From Halapricum desulfuricans (GTDB lineage: Archaea; Halobacteriota; Halobacteria; Halobacteriales; Haloarculaceae), in NCBI RefSeq assembly GCF_017094465.1, contig NZ_CP064791.1, positions 124,001 to 188,000 on the forward strand: DNA of 64,000 bases. The letters run 5' to 3'. This document shows positions 16,562-24,895 of the stretch, one piece after another. The notes below the pieces were generated by a model. It saw only the letters and a program-made list of their open reading frames with translations, ran no database searches and had not been told where the DNA came from. How positions within the stretch are numbered: the stretch's first letter is position 1; every line of letters starts with the position of its first letter. A program made the position numbers and the translations under genes.

Positions 16562-17941
16562 GTGGTCTGGGTGCGTCTACCAGACAACCTGGCGCTGTTG
16601 ACCTGGACTCTTCCCCTCGGAAGCATCTACGGAACTGAGCTTGCAGACCCAAAATTTGGGCTACTCGCGAGAAGTAGCACAGATAAAAACGACAATAGTG
16701 CGCCACGTGACCACCAATTAGACGCGCAATACTCTGAGGTTGATCGAGTAGATGGAACGATCGAAAAAGAAGTTAGTGTAGTAGAGTCAGCCGCTACGAT
16801 GGACCGAGAGGGGGTGAATGAGCTACTGAGGGCCGCACGCAAAGGAGAGATCAATATTCTCTCCGCTATGGAAGTAGACAGAATTACGCGAGCGCCTGTG
16901 TTTGAAGCTCATAAGTTTTACAATAAGCTACGGAACTTGGATTGCAAGATCTACGCTGGGTCAATAGGCTATGTAGACTGGGACGATATCAACGATGTAC
17001 ATAACCTATTGAACCAGACAGTATTTGCTCGGAAGTGGTTCCTGAGATTAAAGGAAGGAGCAAAAGGATCTGTTGAACAGAGTTTGTCAGAGGGAAAATA
17101 CCCATTCGGTAATAGTAATACGCCGTTTGGTTTCCACACTGATTCCGACCACAATATCCATGTGAAAGAGAGTGAACGAGAGATCATCTACCGGGCGTTC
17201 AAAACGTTCTTGCGCACAAAAAATCGAAGTGAAACGCTCCGGAGAATAAATGAAAAACGAAGGAAAGAAGACGACGATGAACTCAGTGACACTAATCTGA
17301 AATCACTGCTTGAAAGCCGGCTGTGTGTCGGACAACTCGATTACAAAGGACACGTCGTCTCGACAAAACCAGAAATCCAGGTGGTGGACATAGAGACTTT
17401 CCGTCGAGCGCAAAACATCCTCCAACAACGTCGAGGTGGCGAGGATCACCCCGATTTTCCTCAGTTTATTAACCGTGCTGTAGACCGGTACGGGCTTGAC
17501 TACCTCCACGACATCCTCGGTAGCCTCTCAGCCTGTCGAGAGTGTAACGGAGAGCTTAGTCCAAATGGTGGTGAGAAATTAATGGGACACTGGTTACAGA
17601 CCTACGATTGCGATAGCTGTGGACACCAGGGACCTTTGTTGACCGAAAAGGAGATCCAAGAGCTTCACCAGACTGCGGCTCTCTCTTGCCCTAAGTGCCA
17701 GTCAGTAGAACGGTTCGACGTTAGTGAAGCTGACTGGAAGGAGAGGTATTGCTACAGTTGCGGAGTCTGTGGATTCGAATTCTATAGCGGAACAAGTCCT
17801 CACAAAATAAAACGCGGATTTGAGGATTCAGTCACTCGATTTGACATTGATCTGAGTCTGATGGAGAAACTGAATTCTGACGATTCTGATCCAGAGGAGA
17901 GCCGTAGACAAGAAACACTGTCAGGATTCGGGACTTCGTAG
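16562..17941 (+). CDS. Large serine recombinase
   Basis: Site-specific recombinase of the resolvase/invertase superfamily with long C-terminal domains. The catalytic domain shows LLARSSTDKND (Arg and nucleophilic Ser) and MEVDRITR, where relatives have KLDRLSR. A recombinase domain follows (KYPFGNSNTPFGF, SLLESRLCVGQL), then a zinc-ribbon part with several Cys pairs (CRECNG, CDSCG, CPKC, CGVCGF). The frame is open from 16229, but the first 110 residues are not protein-like and include the palindrome at 16498. The real start is probably GTG 16562, GTG 16571 or TTG 16598, so its N-terminus is uncertain. Its last 21 bases overlap the convergent TFB-like gene. Confidence 0.78.
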   Translation: MVWVRLPDNLALLTWTLPLGSIYGTELADPKFGLLARSSTDKNDNSAPRDHQLDAQYSEVDRVDGTIEKEVSVVESAATMDREGVNELLRAARKGEINILSAMEVDRITRAPVFEAHKFYNKLRNLDCKIYAGSIGYVDWDDINDVHNLLNQTVFARKWFLRLKEGAKGSVEQSLSEGKYPFGNSNTPFGFHTDSDHNIHVKESEREIIYRAFKTFLRTKNRSETLRRINEKRRKEDDDELSDTNLKSLLESRLCVGQLDYKGHVVSTKPEIQVVDIETFRRAQNILQQRRGGEDHPDFPQFINRAVDRYGLDYLHDILGSLSACRECNGELSPNGGEKLMGHWLQTYDCDSCGHQGPLLTEKEIQELHQTAALSCPKCQSVERFDVSEADWKERYCYSCGVCGFEFYSGTSPHKIKRGFEDSVTRFDIDLSLMEKLNSDDSDPEESRRQETLSGFGTS

Positions 17942-18679
17942 TTCGACAGATTGTCTCCAAAGCGTTTCTTTTGTCAAGCCGACTAGCTCCCCCATCTCGC
18001 GGTACGAGACTGAAGAATCAGTATCTTGTAAATCCAAGTACGCGGCCGCAGCTGCTACTCCTACTGGATTCCCTTTGGGCATCTCTTGTAGCTGTTCAAT
18101 CCATGAATATGGGTCGAAAGCATCCAGGGGGAGGTCCAACTGTTTGTATATATACGGGAGGTAGTGAACAGGACGTGGTGGATCAAGTTCAATTTCGATA
18201 TTATTAACCAATACTTTACAAGTCTCGTGTAGGGAAGAAGAGTCAATCTCGGCAGCAACGGCTACCTTCTTGTAGGGGCGATTCCGGTGTGAGAGACGAC
18301 AAGATATCAGCACAGATGCCGCCGCAACGTGCCGAATACTTCGACCACTTAACAAGCCCTCGATCCATGCTTGAACAGCGATTTTACCCGAACGTCTTCT
18401 CTCGCTAGGTTCGACTAATAGTCGATCCCCAACCTCATCGACTGTTTCTAATAGACGGATCAGGTTCTCGTCAGAGGAGTCCCGGGCCACAACTTGTTTA
18501 CTCCGATCGAGATCAGCTTCTGCTTGAATCGTGTTCTCAGTGTCGGCTCGATCGTTCTCTTCTACCTCCTCCGTTACTACAAAGCCACAGGTAGTACAGA
18601 ATGGGGAGTTGGTCCCCGATGTGTTACTGATCACCTCTGCACCACACTTAGGACATTGCTTCATATCAGAATTCGTCAT
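17921..18679 (-). CDS. Transcription initiation factor TFB-like protein (1)
   Basis: TFB recruits RNA polymerase to TBP-bound promoters. This 252-residue protein is shorter than a full TFB (about 320). The zinc ribbon is present (C9, C12, C28, C31), and there are two cyclin-like repeats (SIRHVAAASVLISCRLS and PVGVAAAAAYLDL...TLWRQ). The B-finger/linker between ribbon and core seems replaced by an unrelated acidic linker. It might therefore be a regulator rather than a general factor. Its start overlaps the end of the upstream serine-recombinase gene, and with the Cas4-like gene the three form one operon on the minus strand. Confidence 0.75.
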   Translation of the reverse strand: MTNSDMKQCPKCGAEVISNTSGTNSPFCTTCGFVVTEEVEENDRADTENTIQAEADLDRSKQVVARDSSDENLIRLLETVDEVGDRLLVEPSERRRSGKIAVQAWIEGLLSGRSIRHVAAASVLISCRLSHRNRPYKKVAVAAEIDSSSLHETCKVLVNNIEIELDPPRPVHYLPYIYKQLDLPLDAFDPYSWIEQLQEMPKGNPVGVAAAAAYLDLQDTDSSVSYREMGELVGLTKETLWRQSVELRSPES

Positions 18680-19154
18680 TAATATCCCCGTTACCCTGAT
18701 ACGCTTTCAAGACGCGCTCTGCTTTCCTCTCTTTCCGGTCACGTTTCATTCGCGGCTTGGAATTTTGGAACCGGTACCTGACTTGGGCAACGTCGTCAAA
18801 TAACTGGTCTGGAATTATTCGGTACTCTGGAACCTCTTCTTCGAACTGAGCCACTTTGTACTTCCCAACGTAGATCTCGTTGGCCAGAATCACTCGTACT
18901 GCTTGGCGAGTCCAAGAATCTCCACTCTTTGTCGTAATGTCACGCTCATTTAGTCGAAAGGCAACCTCTGGCATAGACCGCTCGTCAAGATACAATTGAA
19001 ATATTCGGTATACTAACTCGGCTTCAAGAGCGACGATCTCCAGCGTATCGTCACTTTGTAATTTATAGCCCAAGGGGGGGGTTCTCATTTGGCCATCGGT
19101 GGGTTTGTGCCAATCCATACATCCCCATCTTTGCTCGCTGACTAGTGAGGTCAC
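18666..19154 (-). pseudogene. Serine recombinase, C-terminal piece (frameshifted)
   Basis: This frame carries the recombinase domain of the gene that begins at 19611: PPLGYKLQSDDTLEIV, YRIFQLYLDERSMPEVAFRLNE, SWTRQAVRVILANEIYVGKY and a basic tail. It is joined in sense to the upstream piece at a run of eight C (plus-strand G at 19074-19081): with seven C the frame continues NPPLGYKL, the normal family sequence. The part between 19080 and 19154 is only a shadow of the first piece. It is a broken gene, a sequencing slip or a phase-variable gene. Confidence 0.7.
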
Positions 19155-19611
19155 TTTCGAGTTCCGCGGCTGACGCTAAATTTCTGAAATTAAAACGCCC
19201 GACGGGAGATGTGGTATCAATGTGTTCTGTGACACTGTGTAAAGCTACGCCCCACTCGTTGAGTCGTTCTTCAACATTAACAAGGTCAGTCAGTGACCGG
19301 CAGAACCGGTCCAATTTCCAGAATACTACGACGTCAATAACTTTCTCTTCAGCTCTCTGGAGCATCTGCTGAAATTGAGGACGTTCCGTATTTCGACCCG
19401 ATTCAGCCTCGTCACTGAACACGTACTTGACAGTCCATCCTGCTGAGTCGCAACGTTCCCAGCATCGTCGAATTTGCTCATCAATTGAATAACCGAATCG
19501 TTGAGACGACGAAGAGGTTCTCACATAGATTGCAGCGTCCAACTCATCATTGCTGGCCTGATCTAACTCAGTCTCTGAGTCATCTGGTCTCACTGAGGGA
19601 ATCGTACTCAT
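19063..19611 (-). CDS. Serine recombinase, N-terminal catalytic piece (frameshifted)
   Basis: Resolvase-type catalytic domain: AAIYVRTSSSSQ with the Arg and nucleophile Ser near residues 31-35, SIDEQIRRC, VVVFWKLDRFCRSL, and the C-terminal SQRAKMGM helix. It then stops after NPPLGL because of a C8 run; the rest of the protein continues in the next frame (18666-19080). The ATG overlaps the stop of the Cas4-like gene by 4 bases (ATGA), so translation is coupled. On its own, the piece has the catalytic domain without most of the DNA-binding domain. Confidence 0.8.
   Translation of the reverse strand: MSTIPSVRPDDSETELDQASNDELDAAIYVRTSSSSQRFGYSIDEQIRRCWERCDSAGWTVKYVFSDEAESGRNTERPQFQQMLQRAEEKVIDVVVFWKLDRFCRSLTDLVNVEERLNEWGVALHSVTEHIDTTSPVGRFNFRNLASAAELESDLTSQRAKMGMYGLAQTHRWPNENPPLGL
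19074..19081. repeat. G8/C8 homopolymer at a frameshift
   Basis: Eight G on the plus strand, C8 in the coding sense of the serine recombinase. Removing one base restores a continuous reading frame. Confidence 0.85.
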
Positions 19612-20780
19612 GCCCCTTCACCTGTCACTCCCTTTTCTTCATTAGACGATCCGCGCTGTTCATGCGGTGAAATCTGGAGTTCCCTCAGGGAATCGTCTTC
19701 TGCACAGACCGGGCAAACCGGTCGTGACCTGCCAACTCTATCCTGTCTGCCAATAGAATCCCACTCAAAAGACGAAGCACAGCCTGGGCATTGAAACGTA
19801 CAAACCCCGTACTCATCAGCTACGTCTGGATATTTTTCGGCCAAGACAGGCGTCAACAGAGCATCAGGGTTTGATTCTAAGTACCGAACAACCTTCTCAC
19901 GCGGATAATCAGCGAAGTTGGGGAGGAACCCGTCCGTCCCGAGATCTTTGTGATTTGAGTCTCCTTTTCCACACCGCTCCCGGAACGAGCAGAATTTACA
20001 TTCCCAATCATTCTCAGGTTCCGCAGGAGGCAGTTCCTCTGTAAGGCGGTAATGGGTGTGGTCAGCTGCCCACTCTAGGACTACGTCTTCCCAGAATTCT
20101 TCGTCGAATTCGACGTGAAATATCTTCACGTCCATTGTTTTCCTGCTCCCGTACATTACAACACCATCAGTCAGATCAACACCGAACTTCTCCGAGAGGC
20201 CCGCCATGTACGCGTGTAGTTGAGCACGATGCGATCGATTCGGTTCCGACGTATGCTCTACGGACGATTTCGTCTTGATCTCTGTCGGGAGGATCGGGGT
20301 GGCGTCTGCATCAACGATTAGTGGGTCTGTTTCTCCCTTGATCTGTAATTCGACCCCCTTAGTTTCCACTCGAAAGTCTACCCAGACAGAGTTCTGAACG
20401 TACGTGTCCGCATTAGTGATCGCGCGCTCCAAGAATGGGAACGCGAGATCTTCCTCGAACCGTGTCCCGAACCAGAAGATACCGTCTGGATCGGACGTTT
20501 CTTCGGGTGCGTTGCATTGCTGATAGACTACTTTCCGATGGCACTTGAGGAGCCTGCTCGGACTGTGTCGTTCGGAATCGGGAACAGATGCTGGGCCGTT
20601 GAAGAATGGAGTTCCGTTTTCGATGTTCTGTCGGTACTGTCGTTCACGATACCAGTCGCGGAATCGATCACCAGAGAGGGATGCGAGTAGTTGTTCGACC
20701 GATAATTGGGGAGAGGTGTTGGACCCTTCGCTATCATCGTTGGTCGAGTTTCGCGTGACACGCCCTTCTTTGTCTGCCAT
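19608..20780 (-). CDS. Cas4/RecB-like PD-(D/E)XK nuclease with iron-sulfur cysteines
   Basis: 390 residues. It shows the Cas4 layout: an N-terminal cysteine in RLLKCHRK (C80), catalytic D152 in GETDP, E167-I-K169, the Q-x3-Y motif (QLHAY, Q187/Y191), and a C-terminal cysteine triplet C261, C264, C270 (CKFCSFRERC), which with C80 could hold a 4Fe-4S cluster. Past residue 350 there is an extra zinc-finger-like part (CPGC, CPVC). There is no CRISPR array or cas1/cas2 in the window, so a role in DNA-end processing for recombination or island maintenance is more likely than spacer capture. First gene of an operon with a serine recombinase and a TFB-like protein, divergent from the preQ0 operon. 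Confidence 0.8.
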   Translation of the reverse strand: MADKEGRVTRNSTNDDSEGSNTSPQLSVEQLLASLSGDRFRDWYRERQYRQNIENGTPFFNGPASVPDSERHSPSRLLKCHRKVVYQQCNAPEETSDPDGIFWFGTRFEEDLAFPFLERAITNADTYVQNSVWVDFRVETKGVELQIKGETDPLIVDADATPILPTEIKTKSSVEHTSEPNRSHRAQLHAYMAGLSEKFGVDLTDGVVMYGSRKTMDVKIFHVEFDEEFWEDVVLEWAADHTHYRLTEELPPAEPENDWECKFCSFRERCGKGDSNHKDLGTDGFLPNFADYPREKVVRYLESNPDALLTPVLAEKYPDVADEYGVCTFQCPGCASSFEWDSIGRQDRVGRSRPVCPVCAEDDSLRELQISPHEQRGSSNEEKGVTGEGA

Positions 20781-20913
20781 CGTAACTGACTGAAACGGTG
20801 CGTAGCGGCTTACTCAATCGTCGATTGATGCCTCACTCAGATCCAAATCTATGATGATGTCATGACGACAGATCCACTTCCCGGAATTCCACATTCACTC
20901 TGCTCCGGTTAGG

Positions 20914-20920
20914 TTTAAGT
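20914..20920 (+). promoter_or_regulatory. TATA box of the preQ0 operon (leaderless)
   Basis: TTTAAGT after a GGTTAGG stretch. Its centre is 26 bases before ATG 20943, so transcription should begin at or next to the start codon, giving a leaderless mRNA, and supporting 20943 as the queD start. Confidence 0.6.
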
Positions 20921-20942
20921 AGCACCCAGATAATATCGGAGT

Positions 20943-21407
20943 ATGCCTGGGAGAGTCGGATCAAAGAAGCAGACACGCACCACGACAGATCGGATGCAGG
21001 AAGAACGAACGCTGGTCGTAGGTCGCGATCGTCCTATTCGGATCAGCAGTGGACACCGCATTCAACACCACGATGGGAAGTGTTCTCGGCCCCATGGCCA
21101 CAACTACGAGATTGTCGTCGAGGTCACCGGTACTCTCAGTGAAGAAGGGTGGATTGTGGACAAAGGAGATATTACCTCGGTAATATCCAACTGGGATCAC
21201 CGATTCCTTCTGGAGAAGGGAGATCCTCTTATCGGGGCGTTCGAAGAGAGTGGTGACAGTGACGCAGTTGTCGTGTTAGAACACCCGCCAACTGCCGAGG
21301 TGATGAGCATCGTTCTCGAAGAACGGATGCTCGAAGCGTTCCCAGAGAACGTCTCAGATGTGTCCGTCGAAGTGAGTGAAACGGGCGAACTCTGTGCGAC
21401 ATACTGA
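20943..21407 (+). CDS. queD: 6-carboxy-5,6,7,8-tetrahydropterin synthase
   Basis: Converts 7,8-dihydroneopterin triphosphate to 6-carboxytetrahydropterin, the second step to preQ0. It is 154 residues. Zinc ligands H38 (SSGHR), H51 and H53 (PHGHNY) and the catalytic Cys C47 (GKCSRPHGH) are present, as are the DHRFLL and PPTAEVMS motifs, so it is QueD-like rather than a decayed PTPS. The N-terminal 20 residues are longer than usual, but the leaderless promoter supports this start. The stop is followed with no gap by queE (TGATG overlap). First gene of the four-gene preQ0 operon. Confidence 0.9.
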   Translation: MPGRVGSKKQTRTTTDRMQEERTLVVGRDRPIRISSGHRIQHHDGKCSRPHGHNYEIVVEVTGTLSEEGWIVDKGDITSVISNWDHRFLLEKGDPLIGAFEESGDSDAVVVLEHPPTAEVMSIVLEERMLEAFPENVSDVSVEVSETGELCATY

Positions 21408-22183
21408 TGCCAGTCAACGCTGATACCGACGCGCTCGACGACGAATCCTCTCCAGACAGCGACAATGCGCTCCCTATCAACGAGCTCTTCTACTCGTTAC
21501 AGGGAGAGGGAAAGCTTGCGGGCGTGCCGACAGTCTTCGTCCGGACGAGTGGCTGCAACCTTCGGTGCTGGTTCTGCGACTCCTACCACACCTCCTGGGA
21601 ACCCACCCACGCGTGGATGGATATCGACGACATCATCAGTGACATCGAGGACCATGACGCCAATCACGTCGTACTCACTGGCGGTGAGCCGATGATCCAC
21701 GACGAATGCGTGGAACTATTGGACCGCCTCGGAGAACGAGGCTATCACACAACGGTCGAGACGAACGGCACCATCTATCGCGACGCGCATATCGACCTGG
21801 CCAGCATCAGCCCGAAACTTCAGAGCAGCACCCCAACTGCCGAATGCGATCCGAAAGGCGACGGTGACTGGGCTGAGCGACACGAAGAACGGCGGATCGA
21901 CATTGACGCGATCGCCGAAATGGTTGATGCCTATTCGAGCCAGCTCAAGTTCGTTGTCACTGATCCCGAAGACATGGCCGAGATTGAAGACATGATCGCC
22001 AGGATTCGGGAGGCGACTGAGAAGCAAATCCAGGACGACGACGTCTTACTGATGCCTGAAGGAATGACCCGCGACGAGTTGGACGACACTCGAGAGACGG
22101 TCGCCGAACTCGCGATGGAGTACGGCTACCGCTACACCCCACGACTTCACGTGGACCTCTGGAACGACGCACCTGGTACCTGA
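21407..22183 (+). CDS. queE: 7-carboxy-7-deazaguanine synthase (radical SAM)
   Basis: Contracts the ring of 6-carboxytetrahydropterin to 7-carboxy-7-deazaguanine. It is 258 residues. The QueE N-terminus NELFYSLQGEG is followed by the iron-sulfur motif C50-x3-C54-x2-C57 (SGCNLRCWFCDS), the SAM-binding TGGEPM, and ETNGT and SPKL segments. It overlaps queD by one base and is followed by folE after a 2-base gap. The acidic N-terminal 20 residues are a typical haloarchaeal extension. Confidence 0.93.
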   Translation: MPVNADTDALDDESSPDSDNALPINELFYSLQGEGKLAGVPTVFVRTSGCNLRCWFCDSYHTSWEPTHAWMDIDDIISDIEDHDANHVVLTGGEPMIHDECVELLDRLGERGYHTTVETNGTIYRDAHIDLASISPKLQSSTPTAECDPKGDGDWAERHEERRIDIDAIAEMVDAYSSQLKFVVTDPEDMAEIEDMIARIREATEKQIQDDDVLLMPEGMTRDELDDTRETVAELAMEYGYRYTPRLHVDLWNDAPGT

Positions 22184-22185
22184 AC

Positions 22186-22827
22186 ATGAGCGACGATACG
22201 CAACTCGACGACGTAACGACGGAGGAACCGTTTCCAGTGAACACGGACACCGACGCTGCCATCGACCACGAAAAAGCCCAGCAGGGCGTCAAGCTGCTGC
22301 TCGAGGCCATCGGTGAAGATCCTGAAGCCGATGGACTCACCGATACGTGGCAGCGCCGTGTGCCCGACATGCTCGAGACACTGAGCGAGGGGTCACGGCA
22401 ACGCGAGAAGCCGACCATGCGGGCCTTCGAAGCGACAAACGACGATCTGGTCGTGAAAACTGGAATCCCCCTCTATAGTCTTTGCGAGCACCATATGCTC
22501 CCGTACAGGGGGACTGCGCATATCGCCTACCGCCCGGCTGGAGAGGTCGTCGGCCTCTCGAAATTGATCCGCTACGTTCGGTGGCAGTCCCGACGGCTCA
22601 CGATGCAAGAGGAGCTGACCCAGGACATCGCTCACGGTCTCGCTGACGAGCTCGGAGCCGAGTCCGTGATGGTCGAAGTTTCGGCGACACACATGTGTGA
22701 GGCGATGCGCGGTATTGAGACGGAAACGACCACGACCACGCGAGCCACGGTCGGCTCGCCGACGAACGACGAGCGAGAGCGATTCCGCGACGCAATCGCG
22801 CGGACCGACAACGGTGAGACGCTATGA
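22186..22827 (+). CDS. folE: GTP cyclohydrolase I (type IA, FolE)
   Basis: Opens GTP to dihydroneopterin triphosphate, the entry to preQ0. It is 213 residues with zinc ligands C100 and H103 (SLCEHHMLPY) and C171 (THMCEAMRG), the GLSKLIRYV and QEELTQDIA motifs, and the characteristic T-rich C-terminus TTTTRATVG. Haloarchaea and other archaea usually use the unrelated MptA/FolE2 enzymes, so a bacterial-type FolE points to horizontal acquisition with the operon. It overlaps queC by 4 bases (ATGA). Confidence 0.93.
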   Translation: MSDDTQLDDVTTEEPFPVNTDTDAAIDHEKAQQGVKLLLEAIGEDPEADGLTDTWQRRVPDMLETLSEGSRQREKPTMRAFEATNDDLVVKTGIPLYSLCEHHMLPYRGTAHIAYRPAGEVVGLSKLIRYVRWQSRRLTMQEELTQDIAHGLADELGAESVMVEVSATHMCEAMRGIETETTTTTRATVGSPTNDERERFRDAIARTDNGETL

Positions 22828-23519
22828 GTGACCAAGATAGAGCGGTAATTCTGGTATCGGGCGGCATGGACAGTGCGACGGCCGTCTACGAAGCGATCGA
22901 CCGCGGTTACGAGCCGTACTTCCTGCACACGTCCTACGGGCAGAATACGGAGACCAAGGAACTCGAATGTGCACGCGCACTCGCCAAAGAAGTCGATGCG
23001 GCGGACTTTCTCCACGTCGAGACACAGCATCTCGCGACGATCGGCGATTCCAGTCTCACTGACGACGAGATGGACGTCGAAGAAGCCGACATGGACAGCG
23101 AAGAGATCCCCCGTTCGTACGTCCCATTCCGGAACTCGAACTTGCTCTCGATGGCCGTCTCTTACGCCGAAGCGCAGGATTGTTCGGCGATATTCATTGG
23201 CGCGCATAGCGAGGATTTCTCTGGGTATCCTGATTGTCGCCCAGAGTTCTTTGAGGCGTTCCAGCAGGTCATTGATGTCGGGACGAAACCGGACACCGAA
23301 ATCGAACTCATTGCTCCGTTCGTCGAGTGGTCAAAGACCGATATCGCGGAGCGCGGACTCGAACTTGGGGTACCATATGAGCACACGTGGAGTTGCTACC
23401 GGGACGAGGCGCCAGCGTGCGGAACTTGTGACTCCTGTGCGTTCAGACTGCAAGCGTTCCAGAATCTGGGGGAACGTGACCCGATTGAATACGCAGAGCG
23501 CTCATCAAATGTGGAATAG
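22824..23519 (+). CDS. queC: 7-cyano-7-deazaguanine (preQ0) synthase
   Basis: ATP-dependent conversion of 7-carboxy-7-deazaguanine to preQ0, the base that transglycosylases insert. It is 231 residues. The PP-loop SGGMDS lies at about residues 12-17, GAHSEDFSGYPDCRPEF is the substrate loop, and the zinc motif CGTCDSCAFR (with the upstream Cys of WSCYR) is complete. Last gene of the preQ0 operon. Haloarchaea need preQ0 for tRNA archaeosine, but the placement beside two DpdA-like genes suggests this set also feeds DNA modification. Confidence 0.95.
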   Translation: MSDQDRAVILVSGGMDSATAVYEAIDRGYEPYFLHTSYGQNTETKELECARALAKEVDAADFLHVETQHLATIGDSSLTDDEMDVEEADMDSEEIPRSYVPFRNSNLLSMAVSYAEAQDCSAIFIGAHSEDFSGYPDCRPEFFEAFQQVIDVGTKPDTEIELIAPFVEWSKTDIAERGLELGVPYEHTWSCYRDEAPACGTCDSCAFRLQAFQNLGERDPIEYAERSSNVE

Positions 23520-23555
23520 CTCCACTGTCTTTTTTCTTGCCACCTCTGAATGATA

Positions 23556-23939
23556 TCATGGCTTTTCATCTCCTGATAGTAGGGATGCGAAGACATCGAC
23601 AGTTGGAGTATTAGTATTTATAAGGAGTGCTGCAAGGTCGAAGTTCGCTCCAGGCATCACTGTTTGTCGCTCTGAGTCATAGATTATGATCCCTGCCTCC
23701 GAAAGAGTCGGTAAATGTGTCTGCGAGAGTGCATTGTACGCGTTCCGGTACGACTCCCCTGTCGCTTGTCTTTCCGGAACTCCGAGTTCCATACTGGTCG
23801 TCTTCCGAGCCAGTTCGCGAGTAGTGACGATATCTTCAGTCGTATTTTCCAAAATCTCGATAACAAACCTACGTCGTGGTGCACGCAGAGCGTGGTACAG
23901 CGTAGAAAGCAAGTCTTCGAGTTCGTTGTCATCGGCCAT
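23556..23939 (-). CDS. DUF7344-type winged-helix protein
   Basis: 127 residues from MADDNELEDLLSTL; the frame is open to 24056 but the extra part is not protein-like. It matches the haloarchaeal DUF7344 helix-turn-helix family: YHALRAPRRRFVIEIL, ELARKTTSMELG, YNALSQTHLPTLSEAGIIIYDSERQTV. Likely a transcription regulator. It lies between the preQ0 operon and the transglycosylase operon, on the opposite strand, and could control either. Confidence 0.7.
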   Translation of the reverse strand: MADDNELEDLLSTLYHALRAPRRRFVIEILENTTEDIVTTRELARKTTSMELGVPERQATGESYRNAYNALSQTHLPTLSEAGIIIYDSERQTVMPGANFDLAALLINTNTPTVDVFASLLSGDEKP

Positions 23940-24123
23940 CTGGGGCTCCCTCTGAAATTGGGGCCGATCTCCCAATACAGCGCTCCCCGTGGTCGACCTC
24001 AAGTAGCATGATACAGAATATAGATTCCAACCACAAAAATCTATGTTTGCCACCACAGTTTATACAGTCCACAGACAGGTTTCCACCTGCTGTTAGGTAC
24101 CATATCGCTGTATTCCGCTGTAG

Positions 24124-24387
24124 ATGCGACCACGTATAGACTGGATGACTCAAGCCGACGAGCGAATTCTGGAGTTTCTACGAGAGAAAGATATCGTCGC
24201 ATCACCTGCGGTTATCGCAGCCAACATCGATTACACGGGAGAGTACATCTCTCGACGATGTCGAAAGCTTGCCAATGCTGGCCTTCTACAACGAGTTGAT
24301 GCCTCAAATTATCGGGTTACCGAACTTGGAGAGCAGTTCTTACAAGGCGAAGTAGTAGCAGATGATATCTCACTCAGTGATGAATGA
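24124..24387 (+). CDS. Small winged-helix DNA-binding protein
   Basis: 87 residues. The pattern WMTQADERILEFLRE, SPAVIAANIDYTGEYISRRCRKLANAGLLQRVDASNYRVTELGEQFL is a winged helix, like the PhiH1-repressor type regulators found in haloarchaeal viruses and plasmids. The start MRPRIDWMT matches the usual N-terminus of that family. Directly upstream of the DUF6884-dpdA operon on the same strand, with a separate promoter at 24409, so it may regulate that operon. Confidence 0.75.
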   Translation: MRPRIDWMTQADERILEFLREKDIVASPAVIAANIDYTGEYISRRCRKLANAGLLQRVDASNYRVTELGEQFLQGEVVADDISLSDE

Positions 24388-24408
24388 GTGGTAGGCTGTC
24401 GTCACAAG

Positions 24409-24417
24409 GTATAAGTC
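24409..24417 (+). promoter_or_regulatory. TATA box of the DUF6884-dpdA operon (leaderless)
   Basis: GGTATAAGT centred about 27 bases before ATG 24440. The spacing predicts a leaderless transcript that starts with the DUF6884 gene. Confidence 0.6.
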
Positions 24418-24439
24418 CCACCGATCAGTACAACGCTCC

Positions 24440-24895
24440 ATGTCCACGCTGCTGGTTCAGTCATGCTCTAAATCCAAAAAATCGACTACTGAACCGGTCC
24501 AGGCTATCGATTTGTACTCTGGATACTTCTACAAAATAATCAAGAAGTCGAGACGTACTGGAGAGTTTGCGGAGGACATTGACATTGCAATCCTGTCAGC
24601 AAAGCATGGGCTCATCAGCCCAGACGAGCTGATTATGGAGTACGACCAGCGAATGTCGAAAGAGCGTGCAGAGGAACTAGCGGACGAGGTAACTGAAGAA
24701 CTGCGCGAGTTGGTTATCGACGGCGGATATGAGCGAGTCGTGATTAATGCGGGGCAGACGTATCGCCACGCGTTGGACCCCGAGGAGATTCCAGCAGACG
24801 TTTCGTATATCTCTGGAGATGGGATCGGGACGAAGGGGCACGCTCTCAAGAAGTTTATTAATGGGAACGACTCCATCTTGCAGGAGGCCCCGTGA
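24440..24895 (+). CDS. DUF6884 protein, candidate 7-deazaguanine DNA modification factor
   Basis: 151 residues. It has the DUF6884 signatures LLVQSCSKSKK at the N-terminus, DLYSGYFYKI, AILSAKHGLISPDE, EYDQRM, and VINAGQTYRHAL. The fold is related to YaaA (DUF328), and in bacterial Dpd clusters the DUF328 protein DpdC takes preQ0 in DNA to the amide form; a similar job here is inference. The stop overlaps the next gene by 4 bases (ATGA), so it is made with the DpdA-like transglycosylase. Confidence 0.7.
   Translation: MSTLLVQSCSKSKKSTTEPVQAIDLYSGYFYKIIKKSRRTGEFAEDIDIAILSAKHGLISPDELIMEYDQRMSKERAEELADEVTEELRELVIDGGYERVVINAGQTYRHALDPEEIPADVSYISGDGIGTKGHALKKFINGNDSILQEAP

Noticed and set aside
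19608-20780. Cas4-like gene as a sign of a CRISPR-Cas locus
   Set aside because: No repeat-spacer array and no cas1, cas2 or effector genes are in the window; the neighbours are a recombinase and a TFB.
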